From Bowmanella dokdonensis (lineage in GTDB: Bacteria; Pseudomonadota; Gammaproteobacteria; Enterobacterales; Alteromonadaceae), in the NCBI RefSeq assembly GCF_017254865.1, contig NZ_JAFKCV010000001.1, positions 186,001 through 250,000 of the forward strand: a stretch of 64,000 nucleotides of DNA, given 5' to 3'. Every line of letters starts with the position of its first letter. The stretch's first letter is position 1. The notes beneath the pieces are model-generated. The model made no database searches. It worked only from the letters and a program-made list of their open reading frames with translations, and was not told the origin of the DNA. The position numbers and the translations under genes are program-made. Below are positions 18,547 to 28,057 of the stretch, in pieces.

Positions 18547-19952
18547 CAATCCGCGTCCCACTGGACAGATGCTAAATGAATGGCCACGCATAATCCCCCT
18601 TCTGCCCGGTTGCTGGCCACTATTGTGCCACCCTGGGAGGCAATGGCGCCAGCTGCGATGGCCAGCCCCAGTCCCGTGCCGCCGGTCTCACGATTGCGGG
18701 CGCTGGATACCCGATAGAAAGGATCGAACAGGCGCGACAACTGATCGTCCGCCACCCCTGGCCCGTCATCCAGAATACGAATAGCCAGTCCGTTGCCGGA
18801 GGCGGTAATTGTAAGCCCGATTCTCGCCCTTGCGTATTTAAGGGCATTGCGCAGCACATTCTCCAGGGCGCTGAGGAACAGACGAATGTCCACCCTGACC
18901 TTAATCTCACCCGGGTATTGGACGGTCAGTTCCTTGCCATAGGCCCGGGCTTCAAAGCGGATATCGTCACACAACTGACCCAGCAAAGCCTCCAGCGACT
19001 GGATCTCCCAGTGCAGGTGTTGCTGACCGCTATCCAGCCGGGCCAGGGTCAGCACATCTTCGAGCATCCGGTCGATTCGGCCGGCTTCCTGCTCTATCCG
19101 CAACAGGTGAACGGAGTCTTCGTTCCCTTCCTGCTGGGCAATACCTATGGCGACCTGCAGTCTGGCCAGGGGCGAGCGCAATTCATGGGAAATATCTGCC
19201 AGGATACGTTTCTGGCTGTCGACGAGCCGCTGCAACTGTTCGGCCATATGGTTAAATTCCCGTCCCAGTTGGCCCACTTCGTCCTGCCGGGAGGCTACCT
19301 TAACGGCCCTTGCCTGCAGATCGCCGCGGGCCATGGCGCGTGTAGCTTCACGCAAATTGCCGATGGGTCTTAGCAAAGACCAGGCGAGCAGGGCACAAAG
19401 CCCTGCGCTGGTGAGCAGTATCACTAACCCCATCAGCCAGGGTTGCTGGCGGGCAAACAAAAAGGGGCCTGGGGGTTTGAACCGGCCGACAAACAACAGA
19501 TAGCGCTTATCTTCCAGGATCAGGGCCCGGGGCCCGGTAAACTGCCAGACTGGCCCGTCAATACTGAAAACGGCCTGCTGGTCCTGCAGGGCCCAAAATG
19601 GGGCAAGATCCAGTCTGTCTGAACCGGGAAAGCTCAACAGAGCCTTGCCGTCGACCGGGGAAAGCAGCATCAAACCCAGATGCTCGCGCATGCCGACACG
19701 CCGTAACAGCTCATCCAACTGGGCGGAATCATGGCGTCTGCGACCGGCCAGCCGTTGCAGCTTGTCGGCACTTTGCTGCAAACGTTCCTGTTGGAACTTT
19801 CTGGCAGGCTCGTAGCGGATCTGGTCAGTCATCTGCCGGGATATCCAGATGGTGGTGACCAGCATGATCACTGTCGTCAGCCAGAACCACAGAAATATCC
19901 TGCCAAACAGAGAGTTGAGCGGATTCAGCCGACTCAGCCAGGATCCCCTCAC
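18546..19952 (-). CDS. cpxA: Envelope-stress sensor histidine kinase, CpxA-like
   Basis: 468 residues from a GTG (19952) that overlaps the cpxR stop by 4 bases. Two membrane helices (about 18-37 and 172-193) flank a periplasmic sensor. A HAMP domain (about 194-245) and a HisKA domain with phosphoacceptor H256 in ISHELRSPLARLQ follow. The HATPase part has NVLRNALKYA, DDGPGV and GTGLGLAIA. The CpxA assignment rests on the divergent cpxP-like gene, the CpxR box and the kinase architecture; the sensor domain itself is too variable to prove it. Confidence 0.85.
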   Translation of the reverse strand: MRGSWLSRLNPLNSLFGRIFLWFWLTTVIMLVTTIWISRQMTDQIRYEPARKFQQERLQQSADKLQRLAGRRRHDSAQLDELLRRVGMREHLGLMLLSPVDGKALLSFPGSDRLDLAPFWALQDQQAVFSIDGPVWQFTGPRALILEDKRYLLFVGRFKPPGPFLFARQQPWLMGLVILLTSAGLCALLAWSLLRPIGNLREATRAMARGDLQARAVKVASRQDEVGQLGREFNHMAEQLQRLVDSQKRILADISHELRSPLARLQVAIGIAQQEGNEDSVHLLRIEQEAGRIDRMLEDVLTLARLDSGQQHLHWEIQSLEALLGQLCDDIRFEARAYGKELTVQYPGEIKVRVDIRLFLSALENVLRNALKYARARIGLTITASGNGLAIRILDDGPGVADDQLSRLFDPFYRVSSARNRETGGTGLGLAIAAGAIASQGGTIVASNRAEGGLCVAIHLASVQWDAD

Positions 19953-20644
19953 CGAATTTCCACCAGCATATACCCCGATCCCCGCAGGGTCCGGATGCGC
20001 TCCTTGGGCTGGACATCAGCCAGTTTGCGGCGCAGGTTGCTCACATGCATGTCGATGGAGCGATCAAAAGCCGATAGGCGCCTTCCCATGATCTTTTCGC
20101 TCAGATGCTGTTTGCTGACCAGTTTGCCCTGATTGGCCATCAGCAGATGCAGCATGGCAAACTCGGTGCCTGTCAGCGCCAGTTCCCGTCCCTGTACACT
20201 GGCTTTCTGGGTGGCGGGATCGAGCAACAGTTCATCGATCGCCAGACATTGCTGCTGGCTGCTGGCAGGGAGCAGTTCCATGCGCCGGCAGATGGCTTTG
20301 ATCCGGGCTGACAGTTCACGACTGTTGAAGGGCTTGGGCAAATAGTCATCGGCGCCCAGCTCCAGGCCCAGGATACGGTCAAAATCGTCCCCCCGGGCGG
20401 TCAGCATCAGCACCGGTGTCAGATGGGTTCTGCGCAGGGTTTTGAGTACCTCAAACCCGTCCGTCTCAGGCAGCATTACATCCAGCAGGATCAAGTCGAA
20501 GTGCTGCCCGCCAGTGGCCAGATCCAGCCCGGCCGGGCCCGTATGGGCCATCGTCAGGCGGTAGCCCTGGGGCTCGAGGTAGTTCTTCAGCAACGCACTC
20601 AGTTCAGTGTCATCATCGATCAGAAGCAGGGATTTTTGGGCCAT
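19949..20644 (-). CDS. cpxR: Response regulator, CpxR-like
   Basis: 231 residues from the ATG at 20644 (MAQKSLLLIDDDTE). An upstream extension of the frame is not receiver-like. It has a receiver domain with the acidic pair D11-D12, phosphoacceptor D55 in LILLDVMLPETDG and K105-region KPF, then an OmpR/PhoB winged helix with LTGTEFAMLHLL and the recognition region DRSIDMHVSNLRRKL. It forms an operon with cpxA (4-base overlap) and the hydrolase. A CpxR-type direct repeat lies in the divergent region, so autoregulation is likely. Confidence 0.88.
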   Translation of the reverse strand: MAQKSLLLIDDDTELSALLKNYLEPQGYRLTMAHTGPAGLDLATGGQHFDLILLDVMLPETDGFEVLKTLRRTHLTPVLMLTARGDDFDRILGLELGADDYLPKPFNSRELSARIKAICRRMELLPASSQQQCLAIDELLLDPATQKASVQGRELALTGTEFAMLHLLMANQGKLVSKQHLSEKIMGRRLSAFDRSIDMHVSNLRRKLADVQPKERIRTLRGSGYMLVEIR

Positions 20645-20717
20645 GGCTTGAAACTCGGTGGGGCATGACTGGATGCTAATCCCTGTGGCTGAATTGTCAA
20701 AGTCACAGCAGGGTTCA

Positions 20718-20733
20718 TTTACACAAGCTTTAC
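20718..20733. promoter_or_regulatory. CpxR box between cpxR and cpxP-like
   Basis: On the minus strand two exact GTAAA half-sites (read TTTAC at 20718-20722 and 20729-20733 on the plus strand) stand in tandem with a 6-base spacer. This fits the CpxR recognition pattern GTAAA-N(4-8)-GTAAA. It lies 74 bases from the cpxR start and 71 bases from the cpxP-like start and could serve both. Confidence 0.7.
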
Positions 20734-20803
20734 ACTGCCTTTGCGTTACTTTGCATTGCAATGGTTAGACTCTTCCTGAACTCGTTGAATGACAGGAGCA
20801 AGT

Positions 20804-21574
20804 ATGAAATCTCTGCAGAAGTCCCTCATGGCCCTGACCCTGGGCCTGATCCTGGTTGGGCCGGCCCAGGCCCACCCACCCCAAGATCCGGAAGGGATTC
20901 ACAAGGTGCTGGAGCAACTCGACTTGTCCCGCCAGCAACGCCAGGATATCCGCCAGTTGCTCAAGCAACAAAGAGCACAGCGGCAGGCTTTAAAACCCGA
21001 CCGGCAGGCGGAACATCAGGCAATCAGCCAACTGGTGCAGGCCCAAAGCTGGGATCCTGACCAAGCCACCCTATTGTTGCAGCGGACACAGCAAGACAGG
21101 CGTCAGGCAATGTGGCAAAAGGCATTGTTGCAGCAACAGATCTGGAATCTGCTCAATGCCGGGCAGCAGCAGGCCTGGCAGGCCCAGGTACAATCCCTTG
21201 CTCCCCGCACAAGCCGGCAGGTGCATCGGGAACACATGATTGACAGACTAAAACTGAATGACGATCAGCAACAGGCCCTGGCCGCCCTGCAGGCCGAACA
21301 GGAGGTACAGCGGCAGCAGAAACAGGCCAACCATCTGGCTTTCAGAACCGCTCAACTGGCCTTGTTGCAACAAGGGGAATTCAGCGAAGCAAGCTGGAAT
21401 GCATTATACAGCCGCCATGAGGACGGGTTTCTCAGCTCGGCAGTGCAGGAACTGGCTTTTCGCCATCAGTTTTATCAACTACTCAATGACGAGCAGCGTG
21501 AGCAGTTGGCTCAGCACAGGGAGAGAATGCAGGGGCGTGGCCACAAAGGCGGCCACCCAGCCCGACGGGGCTAA
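20804..21574 (+). CDS. Spy/CpxP-family periplasmic protein
   Basis: 256 residues from the ATG at 20804 with AGGAG 5 bases upstream; an upstream in-frame ATG lacks a leader. The signal peptide ends at AQAHPP. The mature part is almost entirely helical and extremely rich in Gln, Arg and Ala. It has two LTxxQ-like motifs, LDLSRQQRQ and LKLNDDQQQ, the signature of CpxP and Spy. It is about 90 residues longer than E. coli CpxP. CpxP binds the CpxA sensor and misfolded proteins. Its end overlaps the converging mgsA gene by 4 bases. Confidence 0.85.
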   Translation: MKSLQKSLMALTLGLILVGPAQAHPPQDPEGIHKVLEQLDLSRQQRQDIRQLLKQQRAQRQALKPDRQAEHQAISQLVQAQSWDPDQATLLLQRTQQDRRQAMWQKALLQQQIWNLLNAGQQQAWQAQVQSLAPRTSRQVHREHMIDRLKLNDDQQQALAALQAEQEVQRQQKQANHLAFRTAQLALLQQGEFSEASWNALYSRHEDGFLSSAVQELAFRHQFYQLLNDEQREQLAQHRERMQGRGHKGGHPARRG

Positions 21575-21978
21575 TAAACCGGGATCTTGCGATACTGGTT
21601 GGGGTCATCAAACCTGGGTGAACTGATGATCAGATCCGCGGTGGCCTCATTGCAGGCCACCGGCACATTCCATACTGAGCATAGCCTGAGCAGGGCTTTG
21701 ACATCCGGGTCGTGGGGGGCGGGATTGAGTGGATCCCAGAAAAAGAACAGGGCATCCAGGGAGCCTTCAGCAATCAGGGCGCCAATTTGCTGATCGCCAC
21801 CCAGCGGGCCGCTTTTGTACTTCAGTACCGGCAGATCCAGGGCTTCGCTTAGCAAGCCGCCGGTGGTGCCGGTTGCCACCAGTTTGTATTTTGCCAGTAT
21901 GGTTTTGTGGGCCTTGGCCCAGTCGATCAGTTCCGGCTTTTTGTGATCATGGGCGACAAGCGCCAGGGTCTTTTTCAT
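21571..21978 (-). CDS. mgsA: Methylglyoxal synthase
   Basis: 135 residues starting [20 protein letters not shown]. It converts dihydroxyacetone phosphate to methylglyoxal and phosphate. Active-site segments are visible: AHDHKK, the phosphate-binding [19 protein letters not shown] and [21 protein letters not shown]. It is the third gene of a minus-strand group argE-hxpB-mgsA, 12 bases after the phosphatase gene. Confidence 0.96.
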   Translation of the reverse strand: MKKTLALVAHDHKKPELIDWAKAHKTILAKYKLVATGTTGGLLSEALDLPVLKYKSGPLGGDQQIGALIAEGSLDALFFFWDPLNPAPHDPDVKALLRLCSVWNVPVACNEATADLIISSPRFDDPNQYRKIPVY

Positions 21979-21990
21979 GTTGTCCTCCGC

Positions 21991-22677
21991 TCAGGGTTGC
22001 AACTTAAGGGTTCTGCCGTTCAGCCAGGGCAGTTGCAGGGCCTGCTCCAGGCTGTGCAGGACCTTGTCGGCGATAACAAATTCCCGCCTGTTGATGCCCG
22101 GCTCAGGTACCGCCACCGTATACAGACCTGCTGCTTTGGCGGACTGCACCCCCCGTAAGGAGTCTTCGAATGCCACACACTGACCGGCCTTCAGGTCCAG
22201 GCGCCGCAGGGCCCCCAGATAAACGGCCGGGTCAGGTTTTCCGGCGGCTTCGTGCTGTGCCGAGTGATACAGGCTGAAATAGGGCTTGAGAGCGAGCCGC
22301 TCGACCACCGCCTCGATCAGCCGGTCCACGGATCCTGAAGCAATTGCCAGGGTCAGACCCGCCTGCCGGCAATGTTCCAGCAGGGCATACACACCGGGCA
22401 GGGGCTCGCCTTCTTCTCGTATCATTTCCACCATCCGGTCTTCCAGCCTGCCGGCAACCTCCCCGATATCCCCACGGTCGCAGTCAAAATGCCGGTACCA
22501 GTATTCCACCACCTCGCGGGTACTGAGCCCCATGGTCTCAAAGCACATGTCCTCGGTCAGGTTGATGCCCACCGTGGCAAAGATCTCCTGTTCGGCCAGC
22601 CGCCAGAGGGGTTCAGAATCAATCAGCAGGCCATCCATATCGAAAATTACTGCTTCTGTCGGCAAATCCCTCTCCAC
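21991..22677 (-). CDS. hxpB: HAD-family sugar/hexitol phosphatase (HxpB/YniC-like)
   Basis: 228 residues from a GTG that directly abuts the argE stop (TAAGTG). HAD motif I is FDMDGLLIDSEP with D13 and D15; motif II is IASGSV; motif III and IV are visible in KPDPAVYLGAL and AFEDSLRGVQSAKAAG. The sequence resembles E. coli HxpB (2-deoxyglucose-6-phosphate and hexitol-phosphate phosphatase). Cytoplasmic. It is co-transcribed with argE by position, though no metabolic link is evident. Confidence 0.85.
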   Translation of the reverse strand: MERDLPTEAVIFDMDGLLIDSEPLWRLAEQEIFATVGINLTEDMCFETMGLSTREVVEYWYRHFDCDRGDIGEVAGRLEDRMVEMIREEGEPLPGVYALLEHCRQAGLTLAIASGSVDRLIEAVVERLALKPYFSLYHSAQHEAAGKPDPAVYLGALRRLDLKAGQCVAFEDSLRGVQSAKAAGLYTVAVPEPGINRREFVIADKVLHSLEQALQLPWLNGRTLKLQP

Positions 22678-23835
22678 TTAGTGACCCTGTGTCAGGCAAA
22701 CCTGGTTAATCATCTGCCTCAACAGCCTCAATGTAGGCTGCACATAAGACAGGTCGATATACTCATCCGGTTGATGGGCCTGCTCTATGCTACCGGGCCC
22801 CAGTACCAGAGTGTCGCAGCCCAGTTGGCTGATAAAGGGGGCCTCGGTGCAATAGTTGGCGCTGGTGGCAGCGTGGCCGGTCAATTCTTCGACCAGCGAG
22901 AATAACCGGGTTTGCTGCTGGCTGGCAAATGCCGGCACCGTGTCATACATCAGGGTGCGGCTCAGCCTGCCGGGATAGGCTTTACCAAGTGGCGCCAGCG
23001 CCTCATCGATGCGGCGGATGGCGTCATCGTCGGCAAGGGCGGGCACCGCACGCAAGTCAAAGTTCAGTCGGCAGTGGCCGCAGATGCGGTTCTCGCCGTC
23101 GCCACCGTGAATATGGCCCAGGTTCATGGTGGTCTGGGGCACGGAAAACTGATCGTCCCGGTACTGAACGGCCAGTTGCTGTTTGAGCTTTAGCAGTTCT
23201 TCCATGGCCTGAACCATGATTTCAATGGCGTTGACCCCACGATCAGGATCGCTGGAATGACCCGCCTGGCCCTGGATGTCGAGGCTGTGGGCCATATGTC
23301 CCTTGTGCTTATGGATAGGTCGGAGGGCGGTGGGTTCACCGATAATGGCCATATCCGGCTTGATCAGGTTCTGCCGGGCAAAAAAGCGCGCCCCGGCCAT
23401 GGAGGTCTCTTCATCTGCGGTGGCCAGGATATACAAGGGTTTTCGCAGATTGCCCAGGGGCATCTCCTTAAGCGCCTCAAGCACAAAGGCGAAGAAGCCT
23501 TTCATGTCACAGGTGCCCAGACCATACAGGCGCTGATCCTTCTCCGTCAGTTTAAAGGGATCATGCTGCCAGCGCCCTTCGTCGTAGGGAACGGTATCGG
23601 AATGACCGGCCAGCAACAGGCCCCCCTCACCGCTGCCCAGCCTGGCCAGCAGGTTGAACTTGGCCCTGGCTCCGGGTACAGGTTGAATACTTATTGAGAA
23701 GCCGAAATCTTCCAGCCAGGTCCCGAGGTGCTGCAGCAGCGGCAGGTTGGTCTGATCCCACTTTTCGTCTACCGCACTGATAGTTGGGATGGCAATGATC
23801 TGTTTGTAGAAATCCAGGAAAGGCAGGGTTTTCAT
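22678..23835 (-). CDS. argE: Acetylornithine deacetylase
   Basis: 385 residues, M20 metallopeptidase family. It removes the acetyl group from N2-acetylornithine to give ornithine, completing the linear arginine pathway. Metal-site motifs: LLAGHSDTVPYDEG (His, Asp), the ADEETSMAGAR pair of Glu residues, and GEPTALRP. It is divergent from argC, separated by 239 bases with ArgR-like boxes that overlap its start codon. Confidence 0.95.
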   Translation of the reverse strand: MKTLPFLDFYKQIIAIPTISAVDEKWDQTNLPLLQHLGTWLEDFGFSISIQPVPGARAKFNLLARLGSGEGGLLLAGHSDTVPYDEGRWQHDPFKLTEKDQRLYGLGTCDMKGFFAFVLEALKEMPLGNLRKPLYILATADEETSMAGARFFARQNLIKPDMAIIGEPTALRPIHKHKGHMAHSLDIQGQAGHSSDPDRGVNAIEIMVQAMEELLKLKQQLAVQYRDDQFSVPQTTMNLGHIHGGDGENRICGHCRLNFDLRAVPALADDDAIRRIDEALAPLGKAYPGRLSRTLMYDTVPAFASQQQTRLFSLVEELTGHAATSANYCTEAPFISQLGCDTLVLGPGSIEQAHQPDEYIDLSYVQPTLRLLRQMINQVCLTQGH

Positions 23836-23881
23836 AAATTATTCACAAAATAAATATGCTGAAATATTGAATAAATATCTA
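23832..23881. promoter_or_regulatory. ArgR-like (ARG box) region of the argE/argC divergent promoter
   Basis: Three AT-rich sites resemble the ArgR palindrome TGAATwwwwATTCA: 23832-23845 (11 of 14), 23847-23860 (10 of 14) and 23868-23881 (12 of 14). The last two are 21 bases apart start to start, the usual ARG-box pair spacing. The first overlaps the argE start codon. Position and spacing fit repression of both arms by arginine-bound ArgR. Confidence 0.5.
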
Positions 23882-24074
23882 ACCAGTGGCAGAGTATCAC
23901 ACAGTTGTTACTTTAGTTCATCTCGTTGACCCAATGCAGCAGTTTTTAAATACACAGAATTTTTCCCTGCCAGAGCGACGAAGCTAGCTGTTTGTCCTGG
24001 CGGGTCCTCCGCCACGGACCTCTTTCTCCATACGCTACACTAATAGTTTTAACCGACATAGAAGCCACAGGATT

Positions 24075-25100
24075 ATGATCAAAACAGCTATTGTGGGTGC
24101 CAGTGGTTACGCAGGGGCTGAACTGGCCGCCATGCTCGCCCGACATCCTGAGTTTGAGTTATCGACGCTGTACGTGTCAGCAGGCAGCCAGGACGCCAAC
24201 AAATCCCTCAGCGAGCTTTACGGCCGCTATGCCGGTCTGTTGGATTATCCGCTGATTCCTCTGGATGAACAGCAACTGTCTGAACTGGGCCACAAGTTTG
24301 AACTGGTTTTCCTGGCCACCCCCCATGAAGCCAGCCACGACTGGATGCCTCAGCTGGTCGGCAAACAGGCGGTGGTTATGGATCTGTCCGGGGCCTTCCG
24401 TATTAAGGACCAAGCGGTTTTCGCCCGCTATTACGGATTCGAGCATCATCAACCCGGTCTGTTGAAGACAGCCGTTTACGGCCTGGCGGACTGGAACATG
24501 GCGCAAATCCGCGAAGCCGATCTGGTTGCCGTGCCGGGCTGCTACCCGACAGCCTCCCTGACGGCGCTCAAACCCCTGCATGAGGCGGACCTGCTCGATG
24601 GCGCCCAATGGCCGGTCATCAACGCCGTTTCCGGGGTCAGTGGCGCCGGACGCAAGGCTGCCCTGAACAGCAGCTTTTGTGAGGTCAGCCTGCAGGCTTA
24701 CGGTGTGCTGGGCCACCGGCATCAGCCGGAAATCGCCAGCCACCTGGGCAGAGAGGTGATCTTTACGCCCCATCTGGGCAATTTCAAACGGGGTATTCTG
24801 GCCACTATCACCTGTAAGATGAAAGACGGCGTCCGGTTACAGGATGTACAGGCTGCCTATGAGCAGGCTTACGCTCACAATCCCCTGATTCGTCTGCGTA
24901 AAAGCTGGCCGAAAATCGACGAAGTGGCCGGCACAAACTTTGTGGATCTTTACTGGAAGCTGGACGAAACCTCCGGACATCTGGTGGTCACCAGTGCCAT
25001 CGACAATCTGTTAAAAGGCGCCGCCGGACAGGCATTGCAATGCGCCAACCTGAGATTCGGCTTCTCCGCCGCGTTGGGGCTGATGGAGGAAAGGCAATGA
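24075..25100 (+). CDS. argC: N-acetyl-gamma-glutamyl-phosphate reductase
   Basis: 341 residues. NADP-binding GASGYAGAEL near the N-terminus, catalytic Cys C156 in VPGCYPTAS, and the HRHQPEI and FTPHLGNFKRGI motifs of type-1 ArgC. It reduces N-acetylglutamyl phosphate to the semialdehyde. It is the first gene of argCBFGHA and its stop overlaps the argB start (ATGA). Confidence 0.97.
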   Translation: MIKTAIVGASGYAGAELAAMLARHPEFELSTLYVSAGSQDANKSLSELYGRYAGLLDYPLIPLDEQQLSELGHKFELVFLATPHEASHDWMPQLVGKQAVVMDLSGAFRIKDQAVFARYYGFEHHQPGLLKTAVYGLADWNMAQIREADLVAVPGCYPTASLTALKPLHEADLLDGAQWPVINAVSGVSGAGRKAALNSSFCEVSLQAYGVLGHRHQPEIASHLGREVIFTPHLGNFKRGILATITCKMKDGVRLQDVQAAYEQAYAHNPLIRLRKSWPKIDEVAGTNFVDLYWKLDETSGHLVVTSAIDNLLKGAAGQALQCANLRFGFSAALGLMEERQ

Positions 25101-25867
25101 AACCCCTGATTGTTAAGGTAGGCGGTGCCTTTATCGGCGATGCCGACGCCGCCCGTTTGCTGCTGGACGTGATCAGGCAACTGGCCAACAAGCGTCCGGT
25201 TGTGCTGGTGCATGGTGGCGGCCCGATAGTCGAACAGTGGATGCAGGCGCTGAAACTCAAGACGGTCAAGATCGACGGCCTGCGCGTCACCACGCAGGAG
25301 CAGATGCCCTATATTGTCGGTGCCCTGGCCGGCACTGCCAACAAACAGCTGGTAGCCCAGGCTATTGCCGTGGGCATGAATCCCGTTGGCCTGGCGCTCA
25401 CCGATGGCGCCATGGTCAGGTGCCAGGCGATGGACGCCAAATATGGGGCGGTGGGATCCGTCTCGCCCAATCAGGCGACGCTGCTAACGGTGCTGTTGAG
25501 CGAGAACTTTTTGCCGGTCATCAGCTCCATCGGTGCCGATGAGGGCGGCAACCTGCTGAATGTGAATGCCGATCAGGCCGCCACGGTCATTGCCCAGCTT
25601 CTGCATGGCGAACTGCTGCTGTTGTCGGACGTACCCGGCGTGCTGGATGCAGATAAGCGGCTGCTGGCCGAATTGTATCCGTCGCAGATCGCCAGGCTGA
25701 TTGAACAGCAGGTCATCCGCGATGGCATGGTGGTCAAGGTCGAAGCGGCCATGACAGCGGCCAGCAGCATCGGACAGCCGGTCACCATCGCCAGTTGGAA
25801 AGAACCGGAGGCACTGCTGCGCCTGATAGACAATCAGTCTGCGGGTACCCGTATCTATCCCGAATAA
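25097..25867 (+). CDS. argB: Acetylglutamate kinase
   Basis: 256 residues from the ATG in the ATGA overlap with argC. The frame is open upstream, but MKPLIVKVGGAF is the family start. Amino-acid kinase fold with KVGGAF, VHGGGP, the NVNADQAATVIA region and VKVEAAMTA near the end. It phosphorylates N-acetylglutamate. The enzyme belongs to the E. coli-like group that lacks the N-terminal helix of arginine-inhibited hexameric forms, so arginine control probably acts at ArgA. Confidence 0.96.
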   Translation: MKPLIVKVGGAFIGDADAARLLLDVIRQLANKRPVVLVHGGGPIVEQWMQALKLKTVKIDGLRVTTQEQMPYIVGALAGTANKQLVAQAIAVGMNPVGLALTDGAMVRCQAMDAKYGAVGSVSPNQATLLTVLLSENFLPVISSIGADEGGNLLNVNADQAATVIAQLLHGELLLLSDVPGVLDADKRLLAELYPSQIARLIEQQVIRDGMVVKVEAAMTAASSIGQPVTIASWKEPEALLRLIDNQSAGTRIYPE

Positions 25868-25904
25868 CCTGAACCGGCCACTGGCCTATATTGTGGAGAC
25901 CCTG

Positions 25905-26825
25905 ATGAAGAAGGATCTGTTGACTTTCTGTGACTGGCCCCAAGCCGAGCTGCAGGCCCTGTTGGAGCTGGCCTTGCGGGTTAAGCAAAAACCGCAGGAT
26001 TATGGGCGGACGCTAGAGGGCAAGTCCGTCGTGGCCTTGTTCGAAAAACCTTCCCTGCGGACCCGGGTCAGTTTTGACATAGGCATCAACAGGTTAGGTG
26101 GCCATATGGTCTACCTGGACAGCCAGGCCGGTAAATTGTCGGGACGCGAAGCAGCCCATGACATGGGGGCCAACCTCGCATGCTGGGCTGACGCTATCGT
26201 CGCCAGGGTTTACAGCCATAAAACCCTGGAACAAATGGCGGAGACCGCCAGGGTGCCTGTTATCAATGCACTTTGTGATCTGTACCATCCCTGTCAGGCG
26301 CTGGCCGATTATCTGACCCTCAAGGAAGTCTACAACGAGGTGCAAGAGCCCGTCCTGGCCTATGTAGGCGATGGCAACAATGTCACGCATTCGCTATTGT
26401 TGTTGGGCGCCATCCTGGGTACAGAAGTCCGGGTCATCACGCCAAAAGGTCATGAGATTGCTGCCTGGATCCGCGACAAGGCCGAGAACCTGGCCAGCCA
26501 GAACGGTGGCCGGCTGGTCTTCAGCCAGGATCTGGCGGCGGCTGAAGGGGCCGATGTACTCTATACCGATACCTGGGTCTCCATGGGTGACAAGACGCCC
26601 ATAGAGCAGGCCAGGGAAGTGTTTATGCCCTATCAGTTGAACAGGGCTCTGATGGAAAGAACCGGCGCCGGGCATGTAATGCACTGTCAGCCGGCACACA
26701 GGGATTTGGAAATTACCAGTGAACTCATTGACAGTGAATGCTCACTTCTTCTGCGGCAAGCGGAAAACAGGATGCATGCACAGAATGCCATATTAATCAG
26801 CCTGCTTGGCCAACCCGCCAGCTAG
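25905..26825 (+). CDS. argF: Ornithine carbamoyltransferase with an HCQP motif
   Basis: 306 residues from the ATG at 25905 (GGAG 5 bases upstream); a GTG at 25893 is a less likely start. The carbamoyl-phosphate loop reads SLRTR (50-54) instead of the E. coli [20 protein letters not shown] (HPxQ) and the C-terminal [11 protein letters not shown] are typical. The ornithine-loop motif, usually HCLP, is H260-C261-Q262-P263 here. The reaction is ornithine plus carbamoyl phosphate to citrulline. Context (argB before, argG after) supports ornithine rather than an acylated substrate. Confidence 0.93.
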   Translation: MKKDLLTFCDWPQAELQALLELALRVKQKPQDYGRTLEGKSVVALFEKPSLRTRVSFDIGINRLGGHMVYLDSQAGKLSGREAAHDMGANLACWADAIVARVYSHKTLEQMAETARVPVINALCDLYHPCQALADYLTLKEVYNEVQEPVLAYVGDGNNVTHSLLLLGAILGTEVRVITPKGHEIAAWIRDKAENLASQNGGRLVFSQDLAAAEGADVLYTDTWVSMGDKTPIEQAREVFMPYQLNRALMERTGAGHVMHCQPAHRDLEITSELIDSECSLLLRQAENRMHAQNAILISLLGQPAS

Positions 26826-26839
26826 GCAAAGGAGAAAAG

Positions 26840-28057
26840 ATGTCGAAGCCGCAAATCAATAAAGTCGTTCTGGCCTATTCGGGTGGATTGGATACCTCGG
26901 CCATCATCCCCTGGCTGAAAGAGAACTATGATTGCGAAGTGGTGGCCTTTGCCGCAGATGTGGGACAAGGGGATGAAGAACTGGAAGGCCTGGAACAGAA
27001 AGCGCTGCGTACCGGCGCCAGCGAATGTCATATCATGGATCTGAAGGAAGACTTCGTCAGCGACTATATCTATCCCACTGTCATGACCGGGGCGGTCTAC
27101 GAAGGCCAGTATCTGCTGGGCACCTCTATGGCCAGACCCATTATCGCCAAGGCCCAGGTGGAGGTGGCCCGCAAAGTGGGCGCCGATGCCTTGTGCCACG
27201 GCTGTACGGGCAAAGGCAACGATCAGGTGCGTTTCGAGGGGGCTTTTGCCGCCCTGGCTCCTGATCTGAAAGTCATTGCGCCCTGGCGTGAGTGGGACAT
27301 GCATTCCCGCGAGGATCTGCTCGACTATCTGGCCAAGCGCAAGATTGAAACCAGTGCCTCGGCTACCAAGATCTACAGCCGCGACGCCAACGCCTGGCAT
27401 ATTTCACACGAAGGCGGTGAGCTGGAAGATCCCTGGTGCGAGCCTTCCAAACAGGTTTGGACCCTGACGGTGGATCCGGAGGATGCTCCTGAACGGGCCG
27501 ATCGTGTCCAATTGAGTTTTGATCAGGGCCGTCTGGTGGCGGTTAATGGTGACAGACTGAGCCCCTACCAGGCGCTGGTAGAGTTGAACAAACTGGCGGC
27601 AGCCCATGGCGTGGGCAGACTGGACATAGTGGAAAACCGCCTGGTGGGCATGAAGTCCCGCGGTTGTTACGAAACGCCCGGAGGCACAGTGCTGATGGCG
27701 GCGTTCAAGGCCCTGGAGCATCTGGTGCTGGACAAGACTTCATTGAAGTTCCGTGAGCAGCTGGGCCTGGAGTTTTCCCATCTGGTGTACGACGGACGCT
27801 GGTTCACCCCTCTGCGTGAATCCATCCTGGCCGGTGCCGAAGCTTTTGCTCGTCAGATTACCGGGGATGTGGTGGTCAAGCTCTACAAAGGACAGGCCAC
27901 TGTGGTGCAGCGCCGTTCGCCCAATTCTCTGTACTCAGAAGACTTTGCCACCTTTGGTGCCGACGATGTCTATGATCAGAGTCACGCCGAAGGCTTTATC
28001 CGCCTGTACAGCCTGTCAAGCCGCATCAAGGCCCTTAAAGAGAAGGGCAACAACTGA
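26840..28057 (+). CDS. argG: Argininosuccinate synthase
   Basis: 405 residues from the ATG at 26840 with AAGGAG upstream. The open frame extends back into argF but has no similarity there. N-type ATP pyrophosphatase motif [41 protein letters not shown] and [11 protein letters not shown] are type-1 ArgG motifs. It condenses citrulline and aspartate using ATP. The stop overlaps the argH start by one base (TGATG). Confidence 0.97.
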   Translation: MSKPQINKVVLAYSGGLDTSAIIPWLKENYDCEVVAFAADVGQGDEELEGLEQKALRTGASECHIMDLKEDFVSDYIYPTVMTGAVYEGQYLLGTSMARPIIAKAQVEVARKVGADALCHGCTGKGNDQVRFEGAFAALAPDLKVIAPWREWDMHSREDLLDYLAKRKIETSASATKIYSRDANAWHISHEGGELEDPWCEPSKQVWTLTVDPEDAPERADRVQLSFDQGRLVAVNGDRLSPYQALVELNKLAAAHGVGRLDIVENRLVGMKSRGCYETPGGTVLMAAFKALEHLVLDKTSLKFREQLGLEFSHLVYDGRWFTPLRESILAGAEAFARQITGDVVVKLYKGQATVVQRRSPNSLYSEDFATFGADDVYDQSHAEGFIRLYSLSSRIKALKEKGNN

